From positions 1,666,916-1,730,915 of the forward strand of contig CAJFCJ010000020.1 in assembly GCA_904063045.1 (NCBI GenBank): DNA of 64,000 nt, given 5' to 3'. The notes below the pieces were generated by a model that was given only the letters and a program-made list of their open reading frames with translations, was not told where the DNA came from and made no database searches. The position numbers and the translations under genes are program-made. Shown here one piece after another: positions 46,201 to 55,938 of the stretch (position 1 is the first letter of the stretch; every line of letters begins with the position of its first letter). Source of the stretch: Dimorphilus gyrociliatus (taxonomy: Eukaryota; Annelida; Polychaeta; Dinophilidae).

Positions 46201-48582
46201 ATTCTTTTAGTTAATCAGTAAATATTTCATTCCTCATTGATAGGCCTTGATATTATCATTCATTTTCCTCGTTATCGTTCATAATTCATACGGTATGTAA
46301 TATATATATCATTTGACATGCTGGACATTCAGGCGATTCTTCCAGTCGTTCTAAATCGCCCATTCCGTTTGGTGAGTCCGAGCGCCGTCTGGTGGCTGTT
46401 TGCTTTTTTCCTTTCAACGTGCATAATTCTATTATTATTTATCATTCGTTACGTTCAACCAATTATCTTCTCTTTACCATACATTTTTAACGAAATTTGC
46501 TTATGCACTTGTTTTAATGGGTGTCGGGTTAATGAAAAAGTGCATGATATGATATGTTGCATGAACGACGAATGGACAGTCATTTTTCTGCACCCCTTTC
46601 TTACAAGAGCGTTAAATTTTATTTTATGAGAATAGTCTATCAGAAGTTCTTGTTGTTTAGATAGTGATTAATTACTGTTTATGAGTTGCATTTATTAGAA
46701 CCTTGTTTCCTATTACCCATCTCTTTTGCTAGGCTCGAACATCACCCAGGAAGAAATAACGCAAGCTGAGCAAAAATTTAGTGAATCAAAGGATTTAGCA
46801 GAAACCGCCATGTATAATATGTTGGAAAACGATGTAACTATTTCCTTACTAATATTATATAACTATTCTATTATAAACATTGGCTACGCTTTTTTATAGG
46901 TGGAGCATATATCACAACTGGGTGCATTCGTTGATGCTTATCTTTCATATCATAAGGATTCAGTTGAAATTTTAATGAATTTAAGCGAAACAGTTGAAAG
47001 GTTACGTAATGATGCTATGAGTAGACCTAGAAGTGAACATGTTCCAAAAAAGGTTTGCGTTAAAATTCTCTTTTTAAAAAGTTTGATATTTTAAATAATT
47101 AAATTTTATAGAATATGCTTGTAAGTATAAAGTGTTATAGACTTAGCTAAAATAGTAAAAGTACCGCACAAAATCCCATTCCTTTATAAGTCTAAATTTA
47201 AATGATCATTTGTATTTATTTAGGCTGTATCTGAAAATAACATTCAAAACTATGACAATGCCTTCGATGCCGTTGGTGAAAATAGTGGATACAGCTTATC
47301 ACCAGCTCCTCCGGCTTATAGCTCTGTTACTCCTACATCGCCATCTAAGAGTCCAGGTAAGAAGTAAAATAATGATTTAAGTAAATGATTGTCATTGTAA
47401 AACAAACATTATACAGTTGGTCAAGGACCACCAGCGCCAGGTACTTTATTCGTATTTTATGTAATATATATGGACTGTGCGCTAAAAAATTGTGGCAATA
47501 CTAAAATTTTGTATCTAATTTTTTTTTTACGCGATTTTAATAATATTTGTTCATAAATATATTTTAGTATTAGTAGTGATGAATATAGTAATGTGCGCAA
47601 AAGTCAAATAGCTCAAATTTTTTTCAAATGTTGGAAAAATAATTTTTCTTATATAACAACTGCAAAAAAAATGTGATGGCGGATATTTCTCTTCCTGAAA
47701 GCACATGTTTTAATATTAAACATAAGATAATCAGATCTATATATGGAACAACTTAATAACTATGAGTTCTTTTTCAACAATTGTCACTCTGTACTGACAT
47801 GGTCAGCGGAACAAAATTGATATTAGAAGAAAACAAAATAAGACGTCTTATCAGAAGAAGGCGGTCCTGCAAGAATTATTGCGATGATTATTAATGGCAC
47901 GACCTTCGTAAGGAAAAAAAGATATCTTCTAAGAAACCAGTGGTGGAAGCAGTGTGATGATATGAAGAAGAGTTTCCTATCATAAGGTTTGACTTCCCTT
48001 GCATTTGATTGACGGAGGATAAACGAAGAGGAGATAATTCAAGACTTTTTCATTCCATCTGTTTATGCTCTCTATGGTCTACACTGTATTCTGACGCAGG
48101 ATGGAGCAACTATGAATAGGGCTCGGTGCATTTTTTATATATCAAAGAAAAATCTTTGATCTAAAATTTTTTGAAAAAGTCTGATTCCTTAGAAATTTTG
48201 AAAATATTACTATATTCATCATCACTAACACTAGTACAATTGTCAACAAAATATTACCACTGCCACAATTATTTTGTGTACTGTATGTGGTTTAGTATTA
48301 GAGCATGCGATAGTTATTTGAGGGCTGATGCTATCTAGTGATGCCTAAAACTAGACTTTATATGGTCTTTATAATACAATCACGTTTTAATCTGTAGGAC
48401 GCCAGCCGTGTTGCCGAGCGATGTTCGATTTCGAGCCAGAAAATGAGGGAGAATTGGGCTTTAGGGAGGGCGATTTGATTACTCTCGTGCAGCGTATAGA
48501 CGAAAATTGGTATGAGGGAACGCTGAATGGAAAGACGGGCTTCTTCCCATGTAACTACGTTAAAGTCCTTGTTGACGTCTAG
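43284..48582 (+). CDS. Endophilin A (SH3GL family)
   Basis: BAR-domain protein of clathrin-mediated endocytosis and synaptic vesicle recycling; bends membranes and recruits dynamin and synaptojanin. Ten exons: 43284-43328, 43565-43633, 44425-44497, 44716-44993, 45207-45273, 46733-46833, 46900-47052, 47224-47356, 47417-47440 (a 24-base microexon, VGQGPPAP) and 48398-48582, giving 375 aa. The N-terminal amphipathic helix [20 protein letters not shown] and the BAR domain ([54 protein letters not shown]) are near-identical to vertebrate endophilin A. A Pro/Ser linker precedes the C-terminal SH3 ([34 protein letters not shown]). The microexon may be alternatively spliced. Introns here are long for the window (up to 1.46 kb), and intron 9 holds a decayed transposon. 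Confidence 0.95.
47471..48283. mobile_element. Decayed Tc1/mariner-like DNA element in endophilin intron 9
   Basis: The two ends are inverted copies of each other over about 110-120 bp. The left end has AATTGTGGCAATACTAAAAT and, further in, GATGAATATAGTAAT (47579-47593). The complement of the right end has AATTGTGGCAGTGGTAATAT and the same GATGAATATAGTAAT (48204-48218). Both ends abut TA (47469-47470 and 48284-48285), as expected for TA target duplication. The ~0.8 kb interior has traces of a transposase-like reading ([11 protein letters not shown] near 48099-48130) broken by stops. It lies wholly inside an intron, so endophilin splicing is presumably intact. Exact ends are uncertain by a few bases. 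Confidence 0.65.
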
Positions 48583-49159
48583 AAAGGACATAATAAAAAT
48601 ATATAAATATATATAAAACTATATATATACTTATATAAATATATTTAAATTGAACATATGCACTTGCATATGTATAGTTGTATATAAGCATGTAGACATC
48701 ATTTCTGCATGTTTATGTACACGCAGACATACATTTAATTATATATCTCTAGGTGACGAGGCAAATACGTATGCAAATCAGTGCCTCTCCACCTACAAGA
48801 AGTAGTGTGTCGGGTGTCTGTACAAGTTTCTCGCGCAATAATGCATTCCAGTCTTACATTGATGTTGTGACTCTTCGTTGTCCTTTCGTCGTAACTAAAT
48901 TGTACAAATGAATTTAGATTCCTCGCACGCTTTACGTGTTTTACTTTCTTTACATTGCATTACCAATCTTAAAGTTTAACGTTTTATTTTTGTGCTCAAA
49001 CATTCGAATACAGTCAGATTAAAATCTCTAACAAAAGTCTTTACTTTGAGAAAGAATTGAAAATTCTTCTGGTGAAATTTCGATTATTATACACAATCCT
49101 GCCTTAATAATTAATTCACAACGGCAGTTGCACACTTCACAATGCAGCACCTGTCATTC
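48583..49159. other. 3' regions of two convergent genes
   Basis: 577 bp between the endophilin stop and the end of the small minus-strand gene. It is the endophilin 3' UTR with AT microsatellite sequence at 48595-48660 and ATATGCATATG-type repeats. No gene is seen. Confidence 0.5.
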
Positions 49160-49462
49160 TTAGTAAAGTGTCTTCTCAGCTCTTTTTTGCTCTTCAAACA
49201 ATTCCCTCTCTCTCACAGTTTGCTCATGTTCTATTTCTTCCTCCTTTCTAATTCTAGCGATCTCCGCCATGGCCGGTCTTGTTACTGTGAAAGTAGCCCT
49301 ATTGTAATAAATGATTTCATGTGGAAAGATAACCTTACCGAAGTACCATTTAATTCCCCTGTAGCCCAAATATATTGAAGAGACTGCTGTAAATGCAATT
49401 GAAACGGAAACAGCCGACCTGTGCATTAAATCGTAAACTCTAGTTTTCGCGTATTTCTTCAT
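49160..49462 (-). CDS. Small one-TM protein, possibly COX14-like
   Basis: Two exons are likely: 49339-49462 and 49160-49284, giving 82 aa. The 54-bp intron (49285-49338) has an excellent donor (G|GTAAGG) and acceptor (TTTCACAG), but its length is a multiple of three and it has no stop, so an unspliced reading of 100 aa is also open. The protein has a basic N-terminus (MKKYAKTRVYDLMHRS), one TM helix (VSVSIAFTAVSSIYLGY), then GIKWYF and a Glu/Arg-rich helix. The size and layout recall COX14, a mitochondrial inner-membrane factor in COX1 synthesis, but identity is low and this is only a suggestion. It is head-to-head with the Sgf11-like gene across 152 bp, a probable shared promoter. Confidence 0.6.
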   Translation of the reverse strand: MKKYAKTRVYDLMHRSAVSVSIAFTAVSSIYLGYRGIKWYFGKVIFPHEIIYYNRATFTVTRPAMAEIARIRKEEEIEHEQTVRERELFEEQKRAEKTLY

Positions 49463-49614
49463 ATTAATAATTTTTCACGTTGATATTGATAAAAGTCAAA
49501 TAGTATCGGCCATCGAAAATAAAGTATACAACGATTGATTTTACTAAGATTTTCGTATTTACGAAAAAAACTACGGTTAAAACCTTGTTTCGTACACTTT
49601 TTTAAATTCGCTCC

Positions 49615-50394
49615 ATGGAATATGACGAAAAAGACGAAAGCAATTCCTTAATTAGCCTTGTTGATGAGCTAGCGGAGGATATATGCTTTGAATTAGTCTT
49701 TGAATTTGATGAACAACTCAGAACATCTCATAATCCTGAGGAGTTGATAGAGGCTGAGGAGATTGAACCGATTATTGACATCCGCCATCTTCGGTTTCGC
49801 TCCAGTAAAGACTTTTTAGGAAATGAAGTTGTAAATGCAAAGTATCCTGAAGTTTCTTGCCCGAACTGTGAACGAAACGTAATTGTAACTAAGCTATCAT
49901 GGCATATGAGCAGATGCATGTTTCCAAATTCTGGACGGGCTGCTGCCCTCAGGGCTAGAAAAGATGATCAAAACGAAGAGGATTCTGATTCTGGAAGTAG
50001 GAAAAAGGTGAAAACAGTTAAAAAATCCAAGCGGAAACTGCCTAATGAACTCCTCGTTGCTGGAACGACAACAAGGGCTCAACGTCGCAATGGCAGACGC
50101 GGAGATTTTCTATTAGACGACACAAGTATTGAAGATGTAAAACCAAAAACAGTAGAACCCTTAAAAATTCGAATCCCAAAAGAGGCTTTAGACACTCCAA
50201 AACAGTTAAAATCGCCTCTCAGCCCCAGAACAATTATACGAAAGCCAATTTATAAACCTTCTTACTTAAGATCATACTTGAAAAGTCATATGAAGCATAA
50301 ACGAATCAATTCCCAATTATCTCCAACCTATACCTTTCAAGTTCAGTCTGGCGAAGAACTACAAGAAATTGAAAGGGTAGCAGAAAACGATTAG
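49615..50394 (+). CDS. Sgf11/ATXN7L3-like SAGA deubiquitinase-module protein
   Basis: Single exon, 259 aa. In the family, this subunit joins the SAGA deubiquitinase module and activates the Ubp8/USP22 enzyme that removes ubiquitin from H2B. The N-terminal helix SLVDELAEDICFELVFEFDEQ fits the Sgf11 docking helix. The zinc finger is CPNCERNVIVTKLSWHMSRC (bases 49858-49917), C-x2-C-x11-H-x3-C, with the same spacing as the Sgf11 finger, followed by SGRAAALRARK, which aligns with the basic segment that contacts nucleosomes. The remaining ~130 residues are Ser/Lys-rich and disordered, without an obvious second SCA7 domain. It could be ATXN7L3 or a lineage-specific relative. The start codon is first in frame after the shared promoter. 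Confidence 0.78.
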   Translation: MEYDEKDESNSLISLVDELAEDICFELVFEFDEQLRTSHNPEELIEAEEIEPIIDIRHLRFRSSKDFLGNEVVNAKYPEVSCPNCERNVIVTKLSWHMSRCMFPNSGRAAALRARKDDQNEEDSDSGSRKKVKTVKKSKRKLPNELLVAGTTTRAQRRNGRRGDFLLDDTSIEDVKPKTVEPLKIRIPKEALDTPKQLKSPLSPRTIIRKPIYKPSYLRSYLKSHMKHKRINSQLSPTYTFQVQSGEELQEIERVAEND

Positions 50395-51058
50395 GAAATA
50401 TTTGGAGCATATTTTTTTAAACTGTAGTATTATATCTCGGTCGAGAAATATATCAAACGTTCATCGTGCATATTTATTTTTTTTATTTGTTGTTTTTTAC
50501 TTATAAATCAGTCAGAAAAAACAAAAAAGAAGAGAACATCTGATAAGTTGTTAACAATCAAACTGTCATTAATATCGCTTATTACTTATGAGGCGATTGC
50601 ACTGTTTATGCATGCACTGGCTGAAATGATTAATTTGAAAATCAATTATTGTTTGTAAGATTTTCCTTTTGTTATCATGAAGTATTCTGCTATTTTTGCT
50701 ATACATATGTTTATTGCAGAAAAAATATAGTATTTCCCAATAGTTGACTGTAGCAACTGAAGACATCTAGTGTCAAAATTTTATAGAACATTAGATATTT
50801 GTAGATCATATATATTTCATTGAAAATATTTCTTCTCGGGAAAAATTAAATGATATCTTTTCCCCAAAAATAATATGTTAATACTTTAACAAGTCTTTGA
50901 AAAAAAAAGAGAAAATATCTTAAAAAAATAGGGTGGGTATTCCTTTTTATTATAATCGAACTAATATCTAGTATAAACCAAGTAACAGAGCAGACGACTT
51001 TCTCGAGTATAAGGTTGGTAAATCCTCAATTTTTATTTTCGGTTTGCAATTATTCGCA
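50395..51058. other. Intergenic, AT-rich
   Basis: 664 bp: 3' UTR of the Sgf11-like gene, poly-A and poly-T tracts, and probable 5' sequence of the macrodomain gene with GAGTATAAGG near 51005. A minus-strand frame at 50569-50766 is not convincing. Confidence 0.45.
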
Positions 51059-52994
51059 ATGCAGTTTTGGGATAATTTCTGCAAAATATGTTCTTATATC
51101 ACGAACAATTGGTTGTTTCGCTTAATTGCATCTTCTGGTGTAACAACGCATGTTGTAAGATCTGTGCGAGCTCTAGAAGCTTCAAGAGGTGGCTTTATAA
51201 ATACTAATACTTTAAAAATATTTCCAAAATTCTGGGAAAAACACAACACTAAAATCTTCTTTAACAAATAGGCAAAACAGACACGACGGACTATACAAAT
51301 ATGGAAAAGCGTAATAGCGAAAAAAAGAAAACCTATAAACAAAAGGACGAAATAGATAGATGGGAAACAAAAAATGAACTTTACAACCGAAAATTGGCTT
51401 TTTACACAGGAGATATAACGAAACTTGCTCTTGATGCTATTGTAAATGCGGCTAATAGTCAACTGGCAGGAGGAGGTTAACTGGTGATAAGTTATAAGAC
51501 AGTTGTTAAAATGATTAACTTTCTTTATAGGGGGTGTTGACGGAGCTATACACAGGGAAGTCGGTCATGGAGTATTACAAAAAGAATGTAGGAAACATAA
51601 GAGATGTGATCCAGGCAAAGCCGTAATAACCCAAGGATTTGACAGACCAGCAAAACGTAATTACAAAATTGCGTATTTGTTTTATTCTCTTTAATGGACA
51701 TTTCTTATAAAACTACTATATTTAGATATAATACATGCTGTTGGACCTATGGATGGAAATAGAAGTAAATTGGAGAGCTGTTACGAAACTTGCTTTAAAT
51801 TAGCAAAAGAGAATAATATTAAAACAATAGTAAATTTAATAATTTATCCCTCTCCCCCTTTTAAATACTAGTTTTTGCTTTACTCTTCCTCATTGTATTT
51901 TAAGGCTTTTCCCTGTATCGCAACTGGTATTTATGGATATCCGCATGAAGAAGCAGCGAGAATTGCATTATCATTATCAAAGAAACACTTGAAGGAAAAT
52001 AATGAGGTTTATTTCCTAAAATTTAACTACTAGATGTATTGTCAATTAATAATTATTATACCTTTATCTCCTGCACAGATAGAACTGATTACCTTCTGCC
52101 TTTTCAACTCAATTGATATTGAAATTTATGAAAACTTGAAACACATTTATTTTCCAGGTTAATTATTTAATAACCAAATATCAATAATTATCAGTACTTT
52201 TATTTTAATTCAATCAGGAAAAGATAGTCGAGGACGTACTCTAGATGAATTGAAAAAGTGGTCTGAGTCCTATCAAACAGTTCAGCCTACGGAGGATGTT
52301 GTAAAATATTCTGTTAATTCTAAATTAAATGAAAAGATATTTTACGATCAAAAAGAAAGTTATGATGTAATAGCCGATGCAATAATTAATTATGGAGATC
52401 ACGATAAAAATTTAAAACAAACTTGGAAATCCGAAAAAGTAGTAAGTTCGATGAAAGTTGATAAATCGAAAATAGACATCGAGTCTTCTTGTAAGTCTTT
52501 TTATTTTCGTATATACTGTACATTAATTATATGAATATTTTATAAGATATTATAAGAGTTAAGCCTGAAGAGGGGAAAAATGAAGAAAACGATTTTGGAA
52601 AATTATATGAAATATGCTTGAATAAAGCAGTTAAAAAATATTGGAAATCTTTAATTATTCCAATGTTTCATTCAGATGAATTTGGTTAGTTGTAAACAGT
52701 CTGTTTTTTAATTAAATAACAAATGCCTTCATTACAATTAGATGAAAAGATTTGCAAGAAGATTCTTGCAGCCATACGATCATGGATGGATCAAGATCAA
52801 AATACTGATAAGGTCCTTTAATAGAAATTCTTTATGAAGAAATTATTTACAAATTTAAGAGTTTTTTTCTGTTTTTTTTTCACCTTCTTCAGATAGAGAA
52901 TATCATATTTTCATTTGGAAAATGTCAAGATCCGGAGAAGTATTTGATGCTATATTTTCCACCGGAAGTGACGGAAATGACTGAAAATCAGTAA
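51059..52994 (+). CDS. MACROD-type macrodomain protein with a degenerate second half-domain
   Basis: Hydrolase-type macrodomain that in the family removes ADP-ribose from proteins or O-acetyl-ADP-ribose. Ten exons: 51059-51188, 51272-51475, 51531-51656, 51726-51829, 51905-52006, 52079-52157, 52218-52490, 52547-52684, 52742-52812 and 52893-52994, giving 442 aa. Macrodomain 1: YTGDITKLALDAIVNAANSQ, GGGGVDGAIH, IIHAVGP and ATGIYGYPHEEAA, all ligand-loop motifs intact. After a ~100-residue polar linker, LYEICLNKAVKKYWKSLIIP through KIENIIFSF resembles the C-terminal half of a second macrodomain without the ADP-ribose loops. The first exon gives an Arg/Ser-rich, acid-poor leader (RLIASSGVTTHVVRSVRAL) like a mitochondrial presequence. 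Without it the protein starts at ATG 51301 (389 aa). The first intron donor (G|GTGGCT) is weak. Confidence 0.8.
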
Positions 52995-53236
52995 AAACTA
53001 TTCAAATAAACATTTTATATTTTATGAATTCTATAATATAAATATTGTGTAGTTTCATAAAAAACTTTGGTAATAAACAGTATTTGTATTTGGAAATAAT
53101 ATGAATTTTATGCATTCAATTCACGCAGATTACGTTCGCTCATTCTGTGTACAGATTAACGTCTTTTCTATTTATACGATTGTTGTAAATCTGTTTACAT
53201 TGAGTCGGCTTTACACCACTTTCCAAAATTCTACAA

Positions 53237-53827
53237 ATGGATTTTGTTCCGCAAATTGATCTGAAGCTGGAAATACCAGGTGCTTTGACTGTGAATAGAT
53301 CTCATAGACGAAATTTTCAAGTTGGAATGACACGTTACAATATCAGAAATGCCAAAGAAATGCCTATTAATCAGTTAAATCAAAAATTAGAATCAATTGA
53401 ACGAAGTCGAATAAAAAGTCAAATTGAATGGAAACAAGAGATGACAAGTCTACGAATTGAACTACAGAGATTGAAAGCTGAGAAGGAACAGAATAAGGAG
53501 GAGAAACGAAAGAAGAAAGAAAAAGCCAAAAAAGCTGAGACCGTCAAGCCTAAAATGTTTAATCCTTCAATTCCGGCTGTAGATGAAGCTGTTGTAAAAA
53601 AACCCATAGAAACTATAAATCATAGTCGATCTTCCCTCAATGATAAAGGATTTAGAATGATTATAGAAAACTATAGACGTAAGATAATTAATAAAGTCGA
53701 AAATAAACCGATTGTTACTGAAAATCCAAAAGTATCTACGACTTATTTTAAAATGACGGCTCCAAGCACTCCGTGCAGAAGAAAGTTAAAATTTCCATAC
53801 TCAAATCTACCTCCAATTTATGAATGA
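53237..53827 (+). CDS. Unrecognised coiled-coil protein, 196 aa
   Basis: Single-exon frame, ATG to TGA. I do not recognise it. The first 50 residues are of mixed composition (IDLKLEIPGALTVNRSHRR). Residues ~50-100 form a strong coiled coil with a Lys/Glu-rich stretch (KEEKRKKKEKAKKAE). Then comes a Pro-containing region and a helix GFRMIIENYRRKIINKV. The end is basic and Pro-rich (CRRKLKFPYSNLPPIYE). There is no signal peptide or TM. Even amino-acid usage, a start right after a short AT-poor leader and its place 242 bp after the macrodomain gene argue for a real gene. The function is unknown. Confidence 0.6.
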   Translation: MDFVPQIDLKLEIPGALTVNRSHRRNFQVGMTRYNIRNAKEMPINQLNQKLESIERSRIKSQIEWKQEMTSLRIELQRLKAEKEQNKEEKRKKKEKAKKAETVKPKMFNPSIPAVDEAVVKKPIETINHSRSSLNDKGFRMIIENYRRKIINKVENKPIVTENPKVSTTYFKMTAPSTPCRRKLKFPYSNLPPIYE

Positions 53828-54528
53828 AATGACGCCTCAAATAGCTTGAAATTGTAACAGGGATAAAAAGCTTGAAGTTGATTTTGTTCATTTAGAGTTC
53901 TCTGACCTCAAATGTCTATTTTTATTTGTTTGTATGTACAACTTATAAATTTTATGATATAATAATTTAATAATCTATTTATTAATCTTCGACTCTTTTC
54001 TCTTCCTTTCAAACTATCTATTTAATTCTTTAAAAGATTCACCGAAGCTTTCTTTCACCTTTTTAAAATGACAATATTGCTTTTAAACAGGAATATATTT
54101 AGGTAATTTTGTACATTAAACAAAAAAGAAGGCGTCTAAACGCTTCCTTAGTCTGCGAAAAAAGAGATGATATAAACAATATTTCTGCTTTAAAAGTAAT
54201 AGCTATTCTTTTATCTTATTGAAATCTTCTTTTTGACTTGTAAGAAAAAGAAGAATAAGCAAAATAAAAGATAATTTATTTATCCTTGAAGAACACTCAT
54301 TCTTTTCAATTCTTTTCCTTTTATCATCATGAATTATAATCGATATTTTACATTGTACATAGTTTTTCTATGTATAAAATATATATTAATAGCAGCAATA
54401 ACGGAGAAAAAAAGACGAAAGAGCTTTATGATAAAGGACGCTTTTGCTAAGATCTAATAAAGTAAAAAAATGAAATATCAATTTTTAGGATTTGCAGTAT
54501 ACTCTACGGACGTGGAAAAGCAGGAGGA

Positions 54529-54546
54529 GGGAGGGAGGGGGGAGGG
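54529..54546 (+). other. G-quadruplex-forming motif
   Basis: Four runs of three or more G separated by single A (G3-A-G3-A-G6-A-G3) in an otherwise AT-rich region, a canonical G4 pattern with 1-nt loops. Confidence 0.75.
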
Positions 54547-55224
54547 AAAAATCATTTTCCCCAATAATATAATCTGTCAATATGATAAATAGATGTAATA
54601 ATGAAAATATTAAAATATTCATTATTTTATTATTAACTTATCAATTATAATCAAAGCAATTAGTACTTAAGTTTAATTATCCTGCCAATCTTGCAAATCA
54701 TTTCTAAGAATCATAAATATTTAACACATAATTAAACTTTCCATCGTATCTTGCGGTGTTCTATATGTAGTTTATGTTTCTTGGAAATTCAAGAGGGATA
54801 TGAGATGAAGATGAGATATTTTTTTTATCTTATTCTATGTAATGTATAAGTTAACACATCTTCTCATTTTATCTATTACAAGAACCATTAGCCGTTTCGT
54901 GCAACACTGACTCAGAGGAAATGAAAACTATTATATCTTAACTTTAAAATCCCAAATGCAGGAATTAGCTTAAGACCTCCTCCGCAAACTCACCCAAACA
55001 TTTATTATAATATTTCAAATATAGAATCAATCATTACGGTCCTAATGGATTGTGCTCATGTTTTTACCTTGGAAAGATGATTTTTCTATATCGAGTTTTT
55101 TTTATACTTTAATAATTTTCCGGTTACAATAGGTTACTTTATATTATCGGTTTGTTACAGTGCTGTTTGTACACTTAACAATTTCGTTTTTTTTCATCTT
55201 CCAGATGACCCTAATGATACGTTA

Positions 55225-55233
55225 GCGCCATCT
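55225..55233 (-). promoter_or_regulatory. AGATGGCGC word (YY1/Pho-like) before DCTN5
   Basis: Complement of GCGCCATCT, 160 bp upstream of the DCTN5 start codon. The same 9-mer occurs twice upstream of the transportin-like gene. Confidence 0.4.
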
Positions 55234-55392
55234 GCCCTTTGGTAAGAGAAATATTTCACGCTATAGGATAGTTACGAAGCTGGTTATCTCTACTAAAGGC
55301 TTGTCTTCTAAATCCAACCGGAAGCGGAAGTCAACTCCGGTTCAAGCGATTCGTATTAATAAAAAAATAATAATAAAATTTTACCAAACATA

Positions 55393-55938
55393 ATGGAGCT
55401 TGAGCCCATCTTTCATAAAAAAGCAGAGTATATAGAAACAGCTTCTGGTAATAAGGTTAGCCGGCAGTCAGTTCTATGCGGGAGTCAGAATATTGTACTA
55501 AACGGAAAAACTATAGTAATGTCAGATTGTGTAGTTCGAGGTGATTTAGCTAATGTACGGATTGGAAGACACTGTGTAATAGGAAAAAATACTGTTGTTC
55601 GACCTCCATTCAAGAAGTATAATAAAGGCTTCGCTTTTTTTCCCCTCCATATCGGTGATTACGTTATGATCGAAGAGGACTGTGTTATAAACGCCGCTCA
55701 GATTGGTTCCTACGTACATATCGGAAAAAATTGTGTAATTGGAAGAAGATGCGTCCTAAAAGACTGCTGTGCAATAGCAGACAATACAATTTTACCGCCA
55801 GAAACAGTTGTTCCCCCCTTTACGCTCTTCTCCGGAAGTCCCGGAGTTTTTACAGATGAACTTCCAGAATGTACTCAAGATTTAATGATTGATGTCACAA
55901 GAAGCTTCTACAGTAATTTTAAACCCTTATCCAGCTGA
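55393..55938 (+). CDS. DCTN5: Dynactin subunit p25 (DCTN5)
   Basis: Pointed-end subunit of dynactin, the dynein activator; with p27, p62 and Arp11 it caps the Arp1 filament and helps bind cargo. Single exon, 181 aa, the same size as other p25 proteins. It is a left-handed beta-helix with hexapeptide repeats ([60 protein letters not shown]). The N-terminal [22 protein letters not shown] and the C-terminal [22 protein letters not shown] are near-identical to vertebrate DCTN5. The start ATG gives the expected short leader [20 protein letters not shown]. There is no trace of introns, so this gene has lost them or was retroposed long ago. Confidence 0.96.
   Translation: MELEPIFHKKAEYIETASGNKVSRQSVLCGSQNIVLNGKTIVMSDCVVRGDLANVRIGRHCVIGKNTVVRPPFKKYNKGFAFFPLHIGDYVMIEEDCVINAAQIGSYVHIGKNCVIGRRCVLKDCCAIADNTILPPETVVPPFTLFSGSPGVFTDELPECTQDLMIDVTRSFYSNFKPLSS

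Larger units (their letters stand above)
53828..55392. other. Intergenic region with a G-quadruplex motif
   Basis: 1.56 kb of AT-rich DNA. The only striking element is the G-run at 54529-54546. Upstream of DCTN5 are AGATGGCGC on the minus strand (55225-55233) and a CpG-richer 150 bp with two CCGGAAG-type ETS words (near 55318 and 55324), a plausible TATA-less promoter. Confidence 0.5.

Noticed and set aside
46318-46629. 103-codon frame in endophilin intron 5
   Set aside because: Hydrophobic and Cys-rich by chance; no exon signals in phase with endophilin and no family.
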